Below are positions 1-6,320 of a DNA stretch of 9,243 nucleotides, in pieces. The notes below the pieces were generated by a model. That model was not told where the DNA came from. It saw nothing but the letters and a program-made list of their open reading frames with translations, and did not search any database. The translations under genes and the position numbers were made by a program. Every line of letters starts with the position of its first letter. Positions within the stretch are counted from its first letter, which is position 1. This DNA comes from Verrucomicrobiota bacterium (GTDB taxonomy: Bacteria; Verrucomicrobiota; Verrucomicrobiia; Chthoniobacterales; UBA10450): contig QHOF01000273.1 of assembly GCA_003219335.1 (NCBI GenBank), positions 1 through 9,243 of the forward strand, written 5' to 3'.

Positions 1-564
1 ACGGTAGTCTTTGTATAACTTTAGGTTCACCACGCCGGCAACCGCATCCGCTCCGAAAGTGGTGGAAGCGCCATCTTTCTGAATTTCGACGCTCTGGACA
101 GCGGCAATGGGGATAGTATTCAGATCGAAGAAAGCGGCGCCAGAGGGGGCTGTCCCCGGGTACGGCGCGACACGGCGGCCATCGAGCAGCACAAGCGTGG
201 CGCCTGGGTCGAAACCACGCAGCGACACCGAAGCTGTCCCCTGCGGGCCTCCCGCGCCGGTCGCGTTATTCTGAACCGGAATGCTGTTTGCACTCGCGAT
301 CGGCAGACTCTTGAGAAGTTGTTCCGTGGTAGTGCCTTGACCAGACTTGTTAATCAAGTCGCGGTCGAGGGTATCGATCGGGTTCGGACCGACCACCTCC
401 GAGGTTGGAATGAGGGAGCCAGTCACAATCACGGGCTCGCCAGTCACGGTCACCCGCTCGGCTTCCACCTCCTGAGCAAATGCGTTCGCTGCAAAAATTA
501 AAGAAAAGGCCAGCGTCGCCGCAAGGATAGCGCAGGCGGCTCCTGGCTTAATCGGCGCGTTCAT
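1..564 (-). CDS. TonB-dependent outer-membrane receptor, N-terminal part (signal peptide and plug domain)
   Basis: The reading frame opens at ATG 564-562 and stays open for 188 codons to the window edge, so the beta-barrel lies outside. Residues 1-30 form a signal peptide with a hydrophobic core and a likely cleavage after AFA, before QEVEAE. Residues about 33-48 (AERVTVTGEPVIVTGS) resemble a TonB box followed by the start of the plug. The plug then shows its usual landmarks: TTTEQLLKSLP, NNATGAGGPQGTASVSLRGF, ATLVLLDGRRVAPYPG, DLNTIPIAAVQSVEIQKDGA, and ADAVAGVVNLKLYKDYR at the edge. Such receptors import siderophores, vitamin B12 or oligosaccharides across the outer membrane using TonB-ExbBD energy. 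The substrate cannot be read from the plug. No clear Shine-Dalgarno precedes the ATG, but the signal peptide supports this start. The decayed chelatase fragment upstream tempts a cobalamin/siroheme link, but that is speculative. Confidence 0.93.
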   Translation of the reverse strand, partial: MNAPIKPGAACAILAATLAFSLIFAANAFAQEVEAERVTVTGEPVIVTGSLIPTSEVVGPNPIDTLDRDLINKSGQGTTTEQLLKSLPIASANSIPVQNNATGAGGPQGTASVSLRGFDPGATLVLLDGRRVAPYPGTAPSGAAFFDLNTIPIAAVQSVEIQKDGASTTFGADAVAGVVNLKLYKDYR

Positions 565-602
565 GGTTAGACCCGAAGGTCCACGCAAATTGCGATTAAG
601 CC
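545..602. repeat. 10-bp perfect inverted repeat bracketing the receptor start codon
   Basis: GGCTTAATCG at 545-554 and CGATTAAGCC at 593-602 are exact reverse complements, separated by 38 bases that contain the receptor start codon (562-564). In the minus-strand transcript this could fold into a stem that loops out the ribosome-binding region. It may equally be a chance repeat or a pair of half-sites for a regulator. Nothing here resembles a known riboswitch such as the cobalamin type. The rest of 565-750 shows no gene or recognisable signal. Confidence 0.35.
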
Positions 603-750
603 GATTGCCACGAAAACTTTCAATCTAAATCGCGTGGAAAAAGTTGTCTGACGCCTCCCTAAACGACGCAGTATTTAGTGAAAGTTCCGCTGCAATTCGG
701 CCTTGGACCATTCGACTTGCGGTCAGGACAGGCTGTTGAACGTTTCGTCT

Positions 751-1060
751 GTGAGATCAGACGACAGCGCGCTCTTAATTGTCGCCCACGGCTCGACCGT
801 GAACCCGGATTCGAGCACGCCAACGCTGGCGCATGCGGCAGAGATTCGGCGCCGGAAATTTTTCGCAGATGTTGGCTGCGCATTTTGGAAGGAGGAACCA
901 AGTTTGCGCGATGCACTGCTTTGTTCGATTTCGAATCAGGTCGTGAAGCTTACGTCATCCCGAATTTCATCAATGGAGGTTTTCGGGAACGCAAAAGCGT
1001 GCTCGGATCAAATCGCCACCGCTCACAACAAATGGCGCACACAATTGACCGCGTGCAAGT
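751..1060 (+). pseudogene. Decayed CbiX-type sirohydrochlorin chelatase fragment (frameshifted)
   Basis: From GTG 751 one frame reads VRSDDSALLIVAHGSTVNPD, then STPTLAHAAEIRRRKFFADV and GCAFWKEEPSLRDAL. This is the N-terminal pattern of CbiX/SirB-type chelatases: AHGS with the metal-binding histidine, NPDSS, HAAEIRRR and AFWKEEPS. After about position 920 that frame loses similarity. The next frame, in phase with 945, picks up with EAYVIPNFINGGF, matching the family's E-x-Y-x-VPNFISEGY segment, so a single frameshift lies roughly between 916 and 940. Weak similarity may run on to about 1060 (MAHTI, like the GHTI segment), where the fragment meets the converging opcA end. Intact family members are much longer, so the C-terminal part is missing. 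Related enzymes insert cobalt or iron into sirohydrochlorin for cobalamin or siroheme. This copy should be inactive unless the frameshift is a sequencing error. The family call rests on remembered motifs. Confidence 0.6.
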
Positions 1061-2081
1061 AAACGTGATGCGGGCCGCCGCGCATCAGCTCTTCACTTAT
1101 CAAACTCACTGGATCGTCCTTCCCGGCGGGCATCAATTGCGGAAAACCTTTTTCGCCGGGTTTTCCGCGCAAAACCTCCAGAAGATCGCCGCACTCGGCG
1201 TGGGCCACGATAAATTCTACGTGGCCGCTGGTTAACGCGATTTCGTGGATAGGTTGCTCACCGCGCTCGCGCAGTTCCGCATCGACTTTGCGGCCGGCTG
1301 GAGTGATGAAGCGCAGCACGCTAGAGGATTTTGCATTCTCGATGTGCCAACCCAGTTGCGCTCCGAGCCAACCGGCAAAAAGAAGCGCAGTCGATTTGAA
1401 ACCGGACGCGAAGTCGATGCGCAGCTTACTGATTTTGGCGAGCCGATGATGTGAAGCGGGATGATCGAAGAATTGCGCGAGCGCAAAGCGAACGTTGTCC
1501 AGCCGCGTCCAGTTCAGGTCGCAAAGCACGATGCGCTGGTTAGTTTCTTCTTGTGCGGACTCCAGCAAACGCATTTGCGCGCTGAAATCTTTCCAGCCGT
1601 GGCTGTCGTAGATAACTCGATCGACCCACGTCCAAAGTTGCGGGTCCATCGGCTCACGGAATTCTTCCTGCCACCAAAGGTAAAAGGGCAAATCGGAATC
1701 CAAGTGCGAGAAAACGATGCTCGGCAGCAGAGTTGCACATCCGCCCTTGAGGCGGAATGAAATTTGTTCGGAGCAAACTTGTTTGCCCCCGGCACGGCGA
1801 ACGTGACAATGCGCGCTGATCCAAGCCTCCACCTGGTCGTCTTCGGCATGGCAATCGGCTTCGATGACGATCGCGCGACAGGCGTGGTCCTCCGTGATCC
1901 CGGCCATCAGTTGCGTGTTGCTCGTCAATGAGCCGGGCTCTTCGCTGTAAACAGCAAGGTTCACCAGCGAAGCGCGCGTCACCGCGCCTTCGCTTTCCCG
2001 CCAGAGCTTTTTCAGCTCTTGATCGATCCTGCCGATCTCGACCGGAAGGCCTAACGAATACGTTTCACTTATAGCGGGCAT
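1023..2081 (-). CDS. opcA: Glucose-6-phosphate dehydrogenase assembly/activator protein OpcA
   Basis: This 352-residue protein carries the OpcA landmarks in order: LWRESEG and SLVNLAVYS (about 26-46), HACRAIVI (67-74), GGKQVCSEQI (98-107), SDLPFYLWWQEEF (129-141), DRVIYDS (154-160) and CDLNWTRLDNVR (187-198). In cyanobacteria and actinobacteria OpcA binds G6PDH and is needed for its assembly or redox-sensitive activation. It acts in the cytosol and is not itself a known enzyme. It lies directly downstream of zwf on the same strand, as in many genomes, so co-transcription is likely. The ATG at 2081 was chosen because everything upstream in the same frame is translated repeat element (2093-2252). 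No Shine-Dalgarno is visible before it. The stop codon at 1025-1023 overlaps the end of the decayed chelatase fragment on the other strand. Confidence 0.9.
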   Translation of the reverse strand: MPAISETYSLGLPVEIGRIDQELKKLWRESEGAVTRASLVNLAVYSEEPGSLTSNTQLMAGITEDHACRAIVIEADCHAEDDQVEAWISAHCHVRRAGGKQVCSEQISFRLKGGCATLLPSIVFSHLDSDLPFYLWWQEEFREPMDPQLWTWVDRVIYDSHGWKDFSAQMRLLESAQEETNQRIVLCDLNWTRLDNVRFALAQFFDHPASHHRLAKISKLRIDFASGFKSTALLFAGWLGAQLGWHIENAKSSSVLRFITPAGRKVDAELRERGEQPIHEIALTSGHVEFIVAHAECGDLLEVLRGKPGEKGFPQLMPAGKDDPVSLISEELMRGGPHHVYLHAVNCVRHLL

Positions 2082-2092
2082 ATCACGCAGCT

Positions 2093-2252
2093 GGGTAGCG
2101 CACGCGTCTCGCGTGCTGGTCTTGGCGTCGCGCCGAAACAATCTTTTGCTGCGGATGCAACGCGCAATGAGCTTGCCACTTGCAAAGAAAAGTCCGCGAT
2201 GGCGAGAACGCCATCGCTCCCGCAGGCGCGGGACGAGACGCGTGTGCTACCC
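2093..2252 (-). mobile_element. Palindromic MITE-like element, copy 1 (fills the zwf-opcA spacer)
   Basis: The ends are a 19-bp terminal inverted repeat, GGGTAGCRCACGCGTCTCG, at 2093-2111 and inverted at 2234-2252, with one mismatch. Three perfect hairpins lie inside or at the ends: 2100-2116 (7-bp stem, 3-base loop), 2196-2217 (9-bp stem, AGAA loop) and 2218-2233 (6-bp stem, AGGC loop). It encodes no protein. Parts of the interior match the element at 7656-7781: the CGCGGACTTT block and the end around CGAGACGCGTGCGCTACCC. The two copies run in opposite orientation. It takes up 160 of the 183 bases between the zwf stop and the opcA start. No transposase is nearby, so any movement would be in trans. 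Confidence 0.75.
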
Positions 2253-2264
2253 TGAAGATCGCGC

Positions 2265-3788
2265 TCATAGTCTTCTCCACGCGCGGCCATCGCGGGCGAG
2301 CAGATCGTCGGCTACCTCTGGTCCCCACGAGCCGGCGGGATAAAAAAACAATTCTGGTGCATCTTTTTTCGCCTGCCACGGCTCCTCGATCGGGTCGATG
2401 AAAGCCCAGGCTTGCTCGACCTCGTCGCGGCGGGCGAAGAGCGTGGCGTCCCCGCTCATCGCATCGAGCAGCAGACGTTCGTAAGCTTCGGGGCTGGCCT
2501 TTCCGAAGGATGTTCCATAATGGAAGTCCATTTTCACTGGCTCGATGCGAAAGCTTGTGCCGGGCACTTTGGCGTGAATCCGCAACGAGATCCCTTCGTC
2601 GGGTTGAATCCGAATCACGAGCACATTGAGGTCGCGCAAATCCTTGTTGAACAGGACCGCCGGTGCTTTTTTGAAATGAATGGAAATTTCAGTTGCCGAC
2701 TTCGGAAGTCGTTTCCCGACGCGCATGTAAATCGGCACGTCGGCCCAGCGCCAGTTATCGATGAATAAACGCAACGCGACAAAAGTTTCCGTTTGCGAAT
2801 CTGGGTTGACGTTTTCCTCGTGTCGGTAGCCCGCCACCGGATCACCGTGAATAGCGCCTTCGGCATACTGAGCGCGCACCACGCTGGCCGCGATTTCAGT
2901 GCGCGACCAGCGGCGCAGTGATCGCACCACTTTGACTTTTTCGTCGCGGATGCTGTCCGCGCTCAGGTCGGTGGGCGGTTCCATCGCCACAAGGCAAAGC
3001 AGTTGGAGCAAGTGGTTCTGCACCATGTCGCGCAGCGCGCCTGCGCGCTCGTAAAAGCCGGCGCGAGTCCCGACACCCAGCGTTTCCGCCGCAGTGATCT
3101 GCACATGGTCGATGTAATGTGTGTTCCAGAGCGGGGCGAAAATCGCGTTCGCGAATCGAAGGACTAGGATGTTCTGCGCCGTCTCCTTGCCGAGGAAATG
3201 GTCGATGCGGTAGGTTTGTTCTTCGGTAAAAGAATTGCGCACGACGCGATTGAGCTCGCGCGCTGAGGCGAGATCGGTCCCGAATGGTTTCTCGACAATT
3301 ACGCGCGCCCAGCTTCCTTTGCATGTCTCGTTCAAACCGGCGGCCTTCAAATGTTTAAGGATCGCCTCAAACTGGTCTGGAGCGGCTGCAAAATAGAAAA
3401 GGCGATTGCCCCGAGTGCCGTGGTTTTTGTCGATTTCATCGAGGCGTTTGGCCAGCCGCTTGTAACCAGACTCGTCGCCGAATTCGCTCTGGTGATAAAA
3501 AATTGATTGCGCGAACGTGTTCCAGATCTCGTCGCGCACGGCCTGTCGGGAAAACTTGCGCGTGGATTGTTCGAGGTCGCGCCGGAAGTCGTCATCGCTT
3601 TTCTTTCGGCGCGCGAAGCCGGCAATGATCACGGCGGGCGGCAGGTCGCCGTCGGCAGCGAGGTTATACAGCGCAGGGACGAGTTTGGTGGCGCCGAAGA
3701 TCACAATCGTGCACGGCTGCGGTACGGCGCGCGCGGAGATTCCTTCGCGAAGCGGGTTTGGTTCCGGCTGGTCAGCGGCTCGGTTCAT
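2265..3788 (-). CDS. zwf: Glucose-6-phosphate dehydrogenase, lacking the GxxGDL coenzyme loop
   Basis: This 507-residue protein should oxidise glucose 6-phosphate to 6-phosphogluconolactone with NADP+, the entry step of the oxidative pentose phosphate pathway in the cytosol. Family signatures are present: VEKPFG (165-170), the active-site motif RIDHFLGKE (194-202) with its catalytic histidine, then NTHYIDHVQI, AGALRDMVQNHLLQL, VPIYMRVGKRLP, DPIEEPW and the C-terminal PAGSWGP. The anomaly is at residues 30-41. Where the family has roughly F-G-A-S-G-D-L-x-x-R-K-L-x-P-A-L-Y, this protein reads IFGATKLVPALY. About six residues are gone, including the second glycine, Asp and Leu of the dinucleotide fingerprint, with the frame kept. 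ATG 3788 was preferred over an upstream TTG (3794). A weak GGA lies just before it. SHMT lies 60 bases upstream and opcA downstream. It may have weak or altered NADP+ binding, or be inactive. Confidence 0.93.
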   Translation of the reverse strand: MNRAADQPEPNPLREGISARAVPQPCTIVIFGATKLVPALYNLAADGDLPPAVIIAGFARRKKSDDDFRRDLEQSTRKFSRQAVRDEIWNTFAQSIFYHQSEFGDESGYKRLAKRLDEIDKNHGTRGNRLFYFAAAPDQFEAILKHLKAAGLNETCKGSWARVIVEKPFGTDLASARELNRVVRNSFTEEQTYRIDHFLGKETAQNILVLRFANAIFAPLWNTHYIDHVQITAAETLGVGTRAGFYERAGALRDMVQNHLLQLLCLVAMEPPTDLSADSIRDEKVKVVRSLRRWSRTEIAASVVRAQYAEGAIHGDPVAGYRHEENVNPDSQTETFVALRLFIDNWRWADVPIYMRVGKRLPKSATEISIHFKKAPAVLFNKDLRDLNVLVIRIQPDEGISLRIHAKVPGTSFRIEPVKMDFHYGTSFGKASPEAYERLLLDAMSGDATLFARRDEVEQAWAFIDPIEEPWQAKKDAPELFFYPAGSWGPEVADDLLARDGRAWRRL

Positions 3789-3796
3789 TTCCAAAA

Positions 3797-3837
3797 ATCC
3801 GAAATTCGAATATCGAACCTCGAAACAAACGCCCGAA
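3797..3837. repeat. Heptad tandem repeat (NNYCGAA) between the SHMT fusion gene and zwf
   Basis: Four in-phase heptads, ATCCGAA, ATTCGAA, TATCGAA and CCTCGAA, occupy 3797-3824. A fifth unit, GCCCGAA (3831-3837), follows one base short of phase. They take up most of the 60-base gap between two genes that are probably co-transcribed. The repeat brings AT-rich sequence into an otherwise GC-rich region and ends just before the zwf start. Short TTCGNNN arrays of this kind seem common between genes in related bacteria (from memory, not checked). No coding potential is seen. Confidence 0.55.
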
Positions 3838-3848
3838 AAAATTCGAAC

Positions 3849-5654
3849 TTAAATGGGCAGGGGAAACCTCCGCGTCAGGTCGAGCACCTTTTTGCGCACG
3901 CGCTCGAGCGCGTCGGCATCGGTGCGATTAGCCAATGCTTCGGCGACCAAGTCCGCGATTTCCAGCATTTCTTCTTCTTTCATACCGCGTGTGGTGACCG
4001 CCGGAGTACCCACGCGAATGCCGCCTGGTTTGAAAATCGGATATGTGTCGAATGGAATGGCGTTCTTGTTTACCGTGATCCCGGCGCGATCAAGAACCTC
4101 TTGCGCTTCCTTGCCGTTGATTTCTTTCGGGCGAAGATCGACCAGCATCAGGTGGTTATCGGTCCCGCCCGAAACAATTCGGTAACCGTGCTTGGCGAGA
4201 CCGGCCGCCAGCGCTTTGGCGTTCAGCACAACTTGCCGCTGATATTCGCGGAATTGCGGCTGGAGCGCTTCGTGAAAACAAACTGCTTTCGCCGCGATCA
4301 CGTGCATGAGGGGACCGCCCTGCACGCCTGGAAACAGCGTCGAGTCGATCGCCTTTGCGAATTTTTCTTCGCACATAATGATGCCGCCGCGCGGGCCGCG
4401 CAGACTTTTATGGGTGGTAGTGGTAACAAATTGCGCGTGTGGGATTGGGCTGGGATGCTGACCGGCCGCGACCAGTCCCGCGATGTGCGCCATGTCGATG
4501 AACAGAATCGCGCCCACTGAATCGGCAATCTGGCGCAGCCGCGGAAAATCGAATATGCGCGGATAAGCCGACGCGCCGGCGGTAATCATCGCAGGGCGCA
4601 CTTCTTCGGCCAGCTTTTGCAGCGCGTCGTAATCGATTCGCTCGGTCTTCTCATCTACGCCGTAATGCGTGACCTGATAAAATTTGCCGGAAAAATTGGC
4701 CGGATGCCCGTGGCTGAGATGTCCGCCGTGGGCGAGGTTCATCGTCAGAATTTTGTCGCCCGGTTTAATGGCAGCGAAATAGACCGCCATATTCGCCTGT
4801 GTGCCGCTGTGCGCCTGCACGTTCACGTGCTCGCAGCCGAAGAGTCGTTTCGCGCGATCAATGGCCAGTTGCTCGGCAATATCGACATTCTCACAGCCGC
4901 CATACCAGCGTTTCCGCGGATAACCTTCGGCATATTTGTTTGTCATCACGCTGCCCTGGGCCTCCATCACCGCGCGGCTGGTGAAATTTTCAGACGCAAT
5001 CAATTCGATGTTTTCGCGCTGCCGTTTTTCTTCCGCCATGATTGCGTCGAAAATTTCCGGATCGACTCTGCGCAGGGCCTCGCCGTACCGCGCGGGCGGT
5101 TTCGAAGCGAACGAGCCGGTTTCAATTCGGGAAGGTAGATCGTCCATCGAATAGGAGGATAGCTCGCGCGAGCGCGTCGCACCAGGCCGGACCAGTTCAC
5201 CTTGCTCTACGAATGCGAGCACGCTGGGCAAGGCCTTCTTGATGATGCGCGCGCAATCCTCGTACACTTCGCGACCGAGACCGATCGGATCGGGCACGTC
5301 GCGCCACACCGTTGTGCCCGGCTCTTCAAATTCGCGAAGCAAAAACGCCTTTTCAGATCCCTGTGGATACAGCGTCTGAATCGTCTCCAAGTGCCCGCCG
5401 GTCATGGCAAAAATGTGCGTCGCCCGATCGATCAGCGCCGCCGTCAGCGGTTGACTGCGCAGACCGCTGATGTCCACGTCTTCCTCCTTGCAGACCTCCA
5501 CCGCGTAAAGACTTGGAGGCTGACCGCGCACCGCGTGCGCGCCGGCTGATGCCACTTCAATGTCTTTGCGATTGCCGATCAAACGCCGGAAAAGCCCTTC
5601 CGCGATTGGGCTGCGGCAAATGTTACCTGTACAGACGAAGAGGACGCTTTTCAC
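3849..5654 (-). CDS. Fusion: low-molecular-weight protein phosphatase + serine hydroxymethyltransferase
   Basis: One open frame of 601 codons joins two enzymes. Residues 1-150 are a low-molecular-weight phosphatase: the P-loop CTGNICRS (8-15) with its nucleophilic cysteine and arginine, and the acid loop DVPDP (119-123). The isoleucine in the P-loop fits a tyrosine phosphatase; the arginine phosphatase YwlE has threonine there. Residues about 191-601 are SHMT (glyA type): ELIASENF (217-224), KYAEGYP, RWYGGCENVD, HSGTQAN, the PLP-lysine motif TTTTHKS (Lys 416), then PGVQGGPLMH and GIRVGTPAVTTRG near the end. SHMT converts serine and tetrahydrofolate to glycine and methylene-THF. The linker (about 150-190) is poorly ordered and contains Met 170 (ATG 5147), where SHMT could also start alone, although no Shine-Dalgarno precedes it. 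GTG 5654 gives the usual MKSVLFVCTGN start, preferred over TTG 5663. In Bacillus subtilis ywlE and glyA are near neighbours, so a fusion of neighbouring genes is plausible. Confidence 0.92.
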   Translation of the reverse strand: MKSVLFVCTGNICRSPIAEGLFRRLIGNRKDIEVASAGAHAVRGQPPSLYAVEVCKEEDVDISGLRSQPLTAALIDRATHIFAMTGGHLETIQTLYPQGSEKAFLLREFEEPGTTVWRDVPDPIGLGREVYEDCARIIKKALPSVLAFVEQGELVRPGATRSRELSSYSMDDLPSRIETGSFASKPPARYGEALRRVDPEIFDAIMAEEKRQRENIELIASENFTSRAVMEAQGSVMTNKYAEGYPRKRWYGGCENVDIAEQLAIDRAKRLFGCEHVNVQAHSGTQANMAVYFAAIKPGDKILTMNLAHGGHLSHGHPANFSGKFYQVTHYGVDEKTERIDYDALQKLAEEVRPAMITAGASAYPRIFDFPRLRQIADSVGAILFIDMAHIAGLVAAGQHPSPIPHAQFVTTTTHKSLRGPRGGIIMCEEKFAKAIDSTLFPGVQGGPLMHVIAAKAVCFHEALQPQFREYQRQVVLNAKALAAGLAKHGYRIVSGGTDNHLMLVDLRPKEINGKEAQEVLDRAGITVNKNAIPFDTYPIFKPGGIRVGTPAVTTRGMKEEEMLEIADLVAEALANRTDADALERVRKKVLDLTRRFPLPI

Positions 5655-5661
5655 GGTTCGC

Positions 5662-5681
5662 AACGCGCAAGCAAGCGCGTT
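5662..5681. promoter_or_regulatory. Hairpin in the leader of the phosphatase-SHMT gene
   Basis: AACGCGC (5662-5668) and GCGCGTT (5675-5681) form a perfect 7-bp stem with a 6-base loop. The hairpin ends 7 bases upstream of the GTG start at 5654. In the minus-strand RNA it would lie at or near the 5' end and could limit ribosome access or protect the transcript. It is not a terminator on that strand, because no U-run follows it. Confidence 0.4.
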
Positions 5682-5686
5682 TTATC

Positions 5687-5714
5687 AACCTAGGAGCGAA
5701 CGGTTTTAAGTCAA
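5687..5714 (-). promoter_or_regulatory. Candidate sigma70-type promoter for the phosphatase-SHMT/zwf/opcA cluster
   Basis: On the minus strand TTGACT (5714-5709) is followed after 16 bases by TAGGTT (5692-5687), which keeps the three most conserved -10 positions. Transcription would begin near 5680, at the edge of the leader hairpin. It lies in the 79-base gap between the small membrane protein gene and the cluster. The -10 match is imperfect, so this is only a candidate. Confidence 0.3.
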
Positions 5715-5733
5715 TCGAACCGAGTGCAAGTGT

Positions 5734-5997
5734 CTATCCGCGCGGGATGTGCAGCTTGAACTTGTGCCAGACGTATAGAACAACAATTGCGCCGAGAATG
5801 GAAACGATCAGTCCGCCAGGGTGAAATTTCCCTCCTGCACTTGGCGGATAAAACAGATGCGTGACTGCTCCGCCAATAATCGAGCCGACGATGCCCAGCA
5901 CGATTGTCCACGTGATTGCCAGATGCGTATGCATCAGCGCCTTGGCCACACAGCCCGCGATAAATCCGACGATGATATACCAGATCAGATGAAGCAT
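5734..5997 (-). CDS. GlsB/YeaQ/YmgE family small membrane protein
   Basis: This 87-residue protein consists of three predicted membrane segments (about 3-21, 28-49 and 60-79) with short loops, the size and shape of the transglycosylase-associated/YeaQ family. Family features are LIWYIIVGFIAGCVAKALM at the start, LGIVGSIIGG in the second helix, and GGLIVSILGAIVVLY in the third after the GGKFHPGG loop. These inner-membrane proteins are stress-associated in enterobacteria (GlsB, YmgE), but their molecular function is unknown. ATG 5997 is supported by a strong AGGAG six bases upstream, the best ribosome-binding site in the window. An in-frame extension to 6048 was rejected for that reason. The gene points the same way as the phosphatase-SHMT cluster, 79 bases away, and could be read through into it. 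Confidence 0.9.
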   Translation of the reverse strand: MLHLIWYIIVGFIAGCVAKALMHTHLAITWTIVLGIVGSIIGGAVTHLFYPPSAGGKFHPGGLIVSILGAIVVLYVWHKFKLHIPRG

Positions 5998-6000
5998 GAT

Positions 6001-6010
6001 TTTCTCCTTT
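6001..6010 (-). promoter_or_regulatory. Strong ribosome-binding site of the YeaQ-like gene
   Basis: The minus strand reads AAAGGAGAAA here, with AGGAG at 6008-6004, six bases before ATG 5997. It decides the start over an in-frame upstream codon. It stands out because most other genes in the window lack a recognisable Shine-Dalgarno, which suggests this gene is strongly translated. Confidence 0.8.
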
Positions 6011-6097
6011 TGAACGAGATCCGATGTGAAGTGAGCAATAGCAGACACGCTTTCTGAATGCTATCCGAAATTTTCTATCTTGCCTACATCGGCTCAG

Positions 6098-6195
6098 AAA
6101 GCGGCGCAGCAGCGCCGCACTCCACAATGCAAAGCACGTAATGTGCGCGCCCAACGGCGGCCACGTTTTGGAGTGCGGCAGTGTTCTGCTGCTTT
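6098..6195. repeat. Palindromic intergenic repeat of about 98 bp
   Basis: Arms at 6098-6124 and 6169-6195 are inverted copies of each other, with 21 of 27 positions matching. The outer AAAGC and the inner GCCGCACTCCA blocks are exact. The 44-base centre has no coding potential. The element sits in the 323-base gap between the divergent YeaQ-like and cNMP/DUF1003 genes. It resembles high-copy palindromic repeats of soil Verrucomicrobia (recalled, not checked). It is a different family from the 2093-2252 element. The rest of the gap shows only the small hairpin at 6277-6294. Confidence 0.6.
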
Positions 6196-6276
6196 TGGCA
6201 CGCATGCATTCCGGAAGCGGCACTAGGAGCCCTCCGCTGAGACAGTGGACGCTACAGCTTGAGAATTGGAGCTTCT

Positions 6277-6294
6277 CGGCAAAGTGAATTGCCG
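6277..6294. promoter_or_regulatory. Small hairpin upstream of the cNMP/DUF1003 gene
   Basis: CGGCAA (6277-6282) and TTGCCG (6289-6294) form a perfect 6-bp stem around AGTGAA, followed by a pyrimidine-rich run into the start at 6321. It could be a leader hairpin or a dyad bound by a regulator. It is short enough to be chance. Confidence 0.25.
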
Positions 6295-6320
6295 TTATTC
6301 TCTCCGTTGTTTTCCCGCAA

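Noticed and set aside
678..1235. Plus-strand open frame of 185 codons running into opcA
   Set aside because: Only its part around 912-1000 has meaning, as the shifted half of the CbiX remnant. The rest is antisense to opcA.
2082..2141. N-terminal extension of OpcA from TTG 2141
   Set aside because: The extra 20 residues are translated repeat element, while ATG 2081 lies just outside the element and fits the OpcA start.
3507..4520. Long plus-strand open frame (337 codons) antisense to zwf and SHMT
   Set aside because: It is the mirror of two clearly recognised enzymes in GC-rich DNA, its translation shows no family motif, and it crosses the gap between the two genes without any start signal.
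4617..5138. Plus-strand open frame of 173 codons inside the SHMT region
   Set aside because: Antisense shadow of strongly conserved SHMT sequence with no recognisable protein features.
5152..5157. AGGAGG near the internal Met 170 of the fusion gene
   Set aside because: The purine-rich Shine-Dalgarno is on the plus strand. On the coding strand it reads CCTCCT, so it does not support separate SHMT initiation.
5662..5681. Hairpin followed by TTTAT on the plus strand, considered as a terminator
   Set aside because: No plus-strand gene ends there. On the minus strand it lies in the leader of the phosphatase-SHMT gene.
5998..6048. N-terminal extension of the YeaQ-like protein to 6048
   Set aside because: The strong AGGAG six bases before ATG 5997 fixes the start, and the extension has no family similarity.
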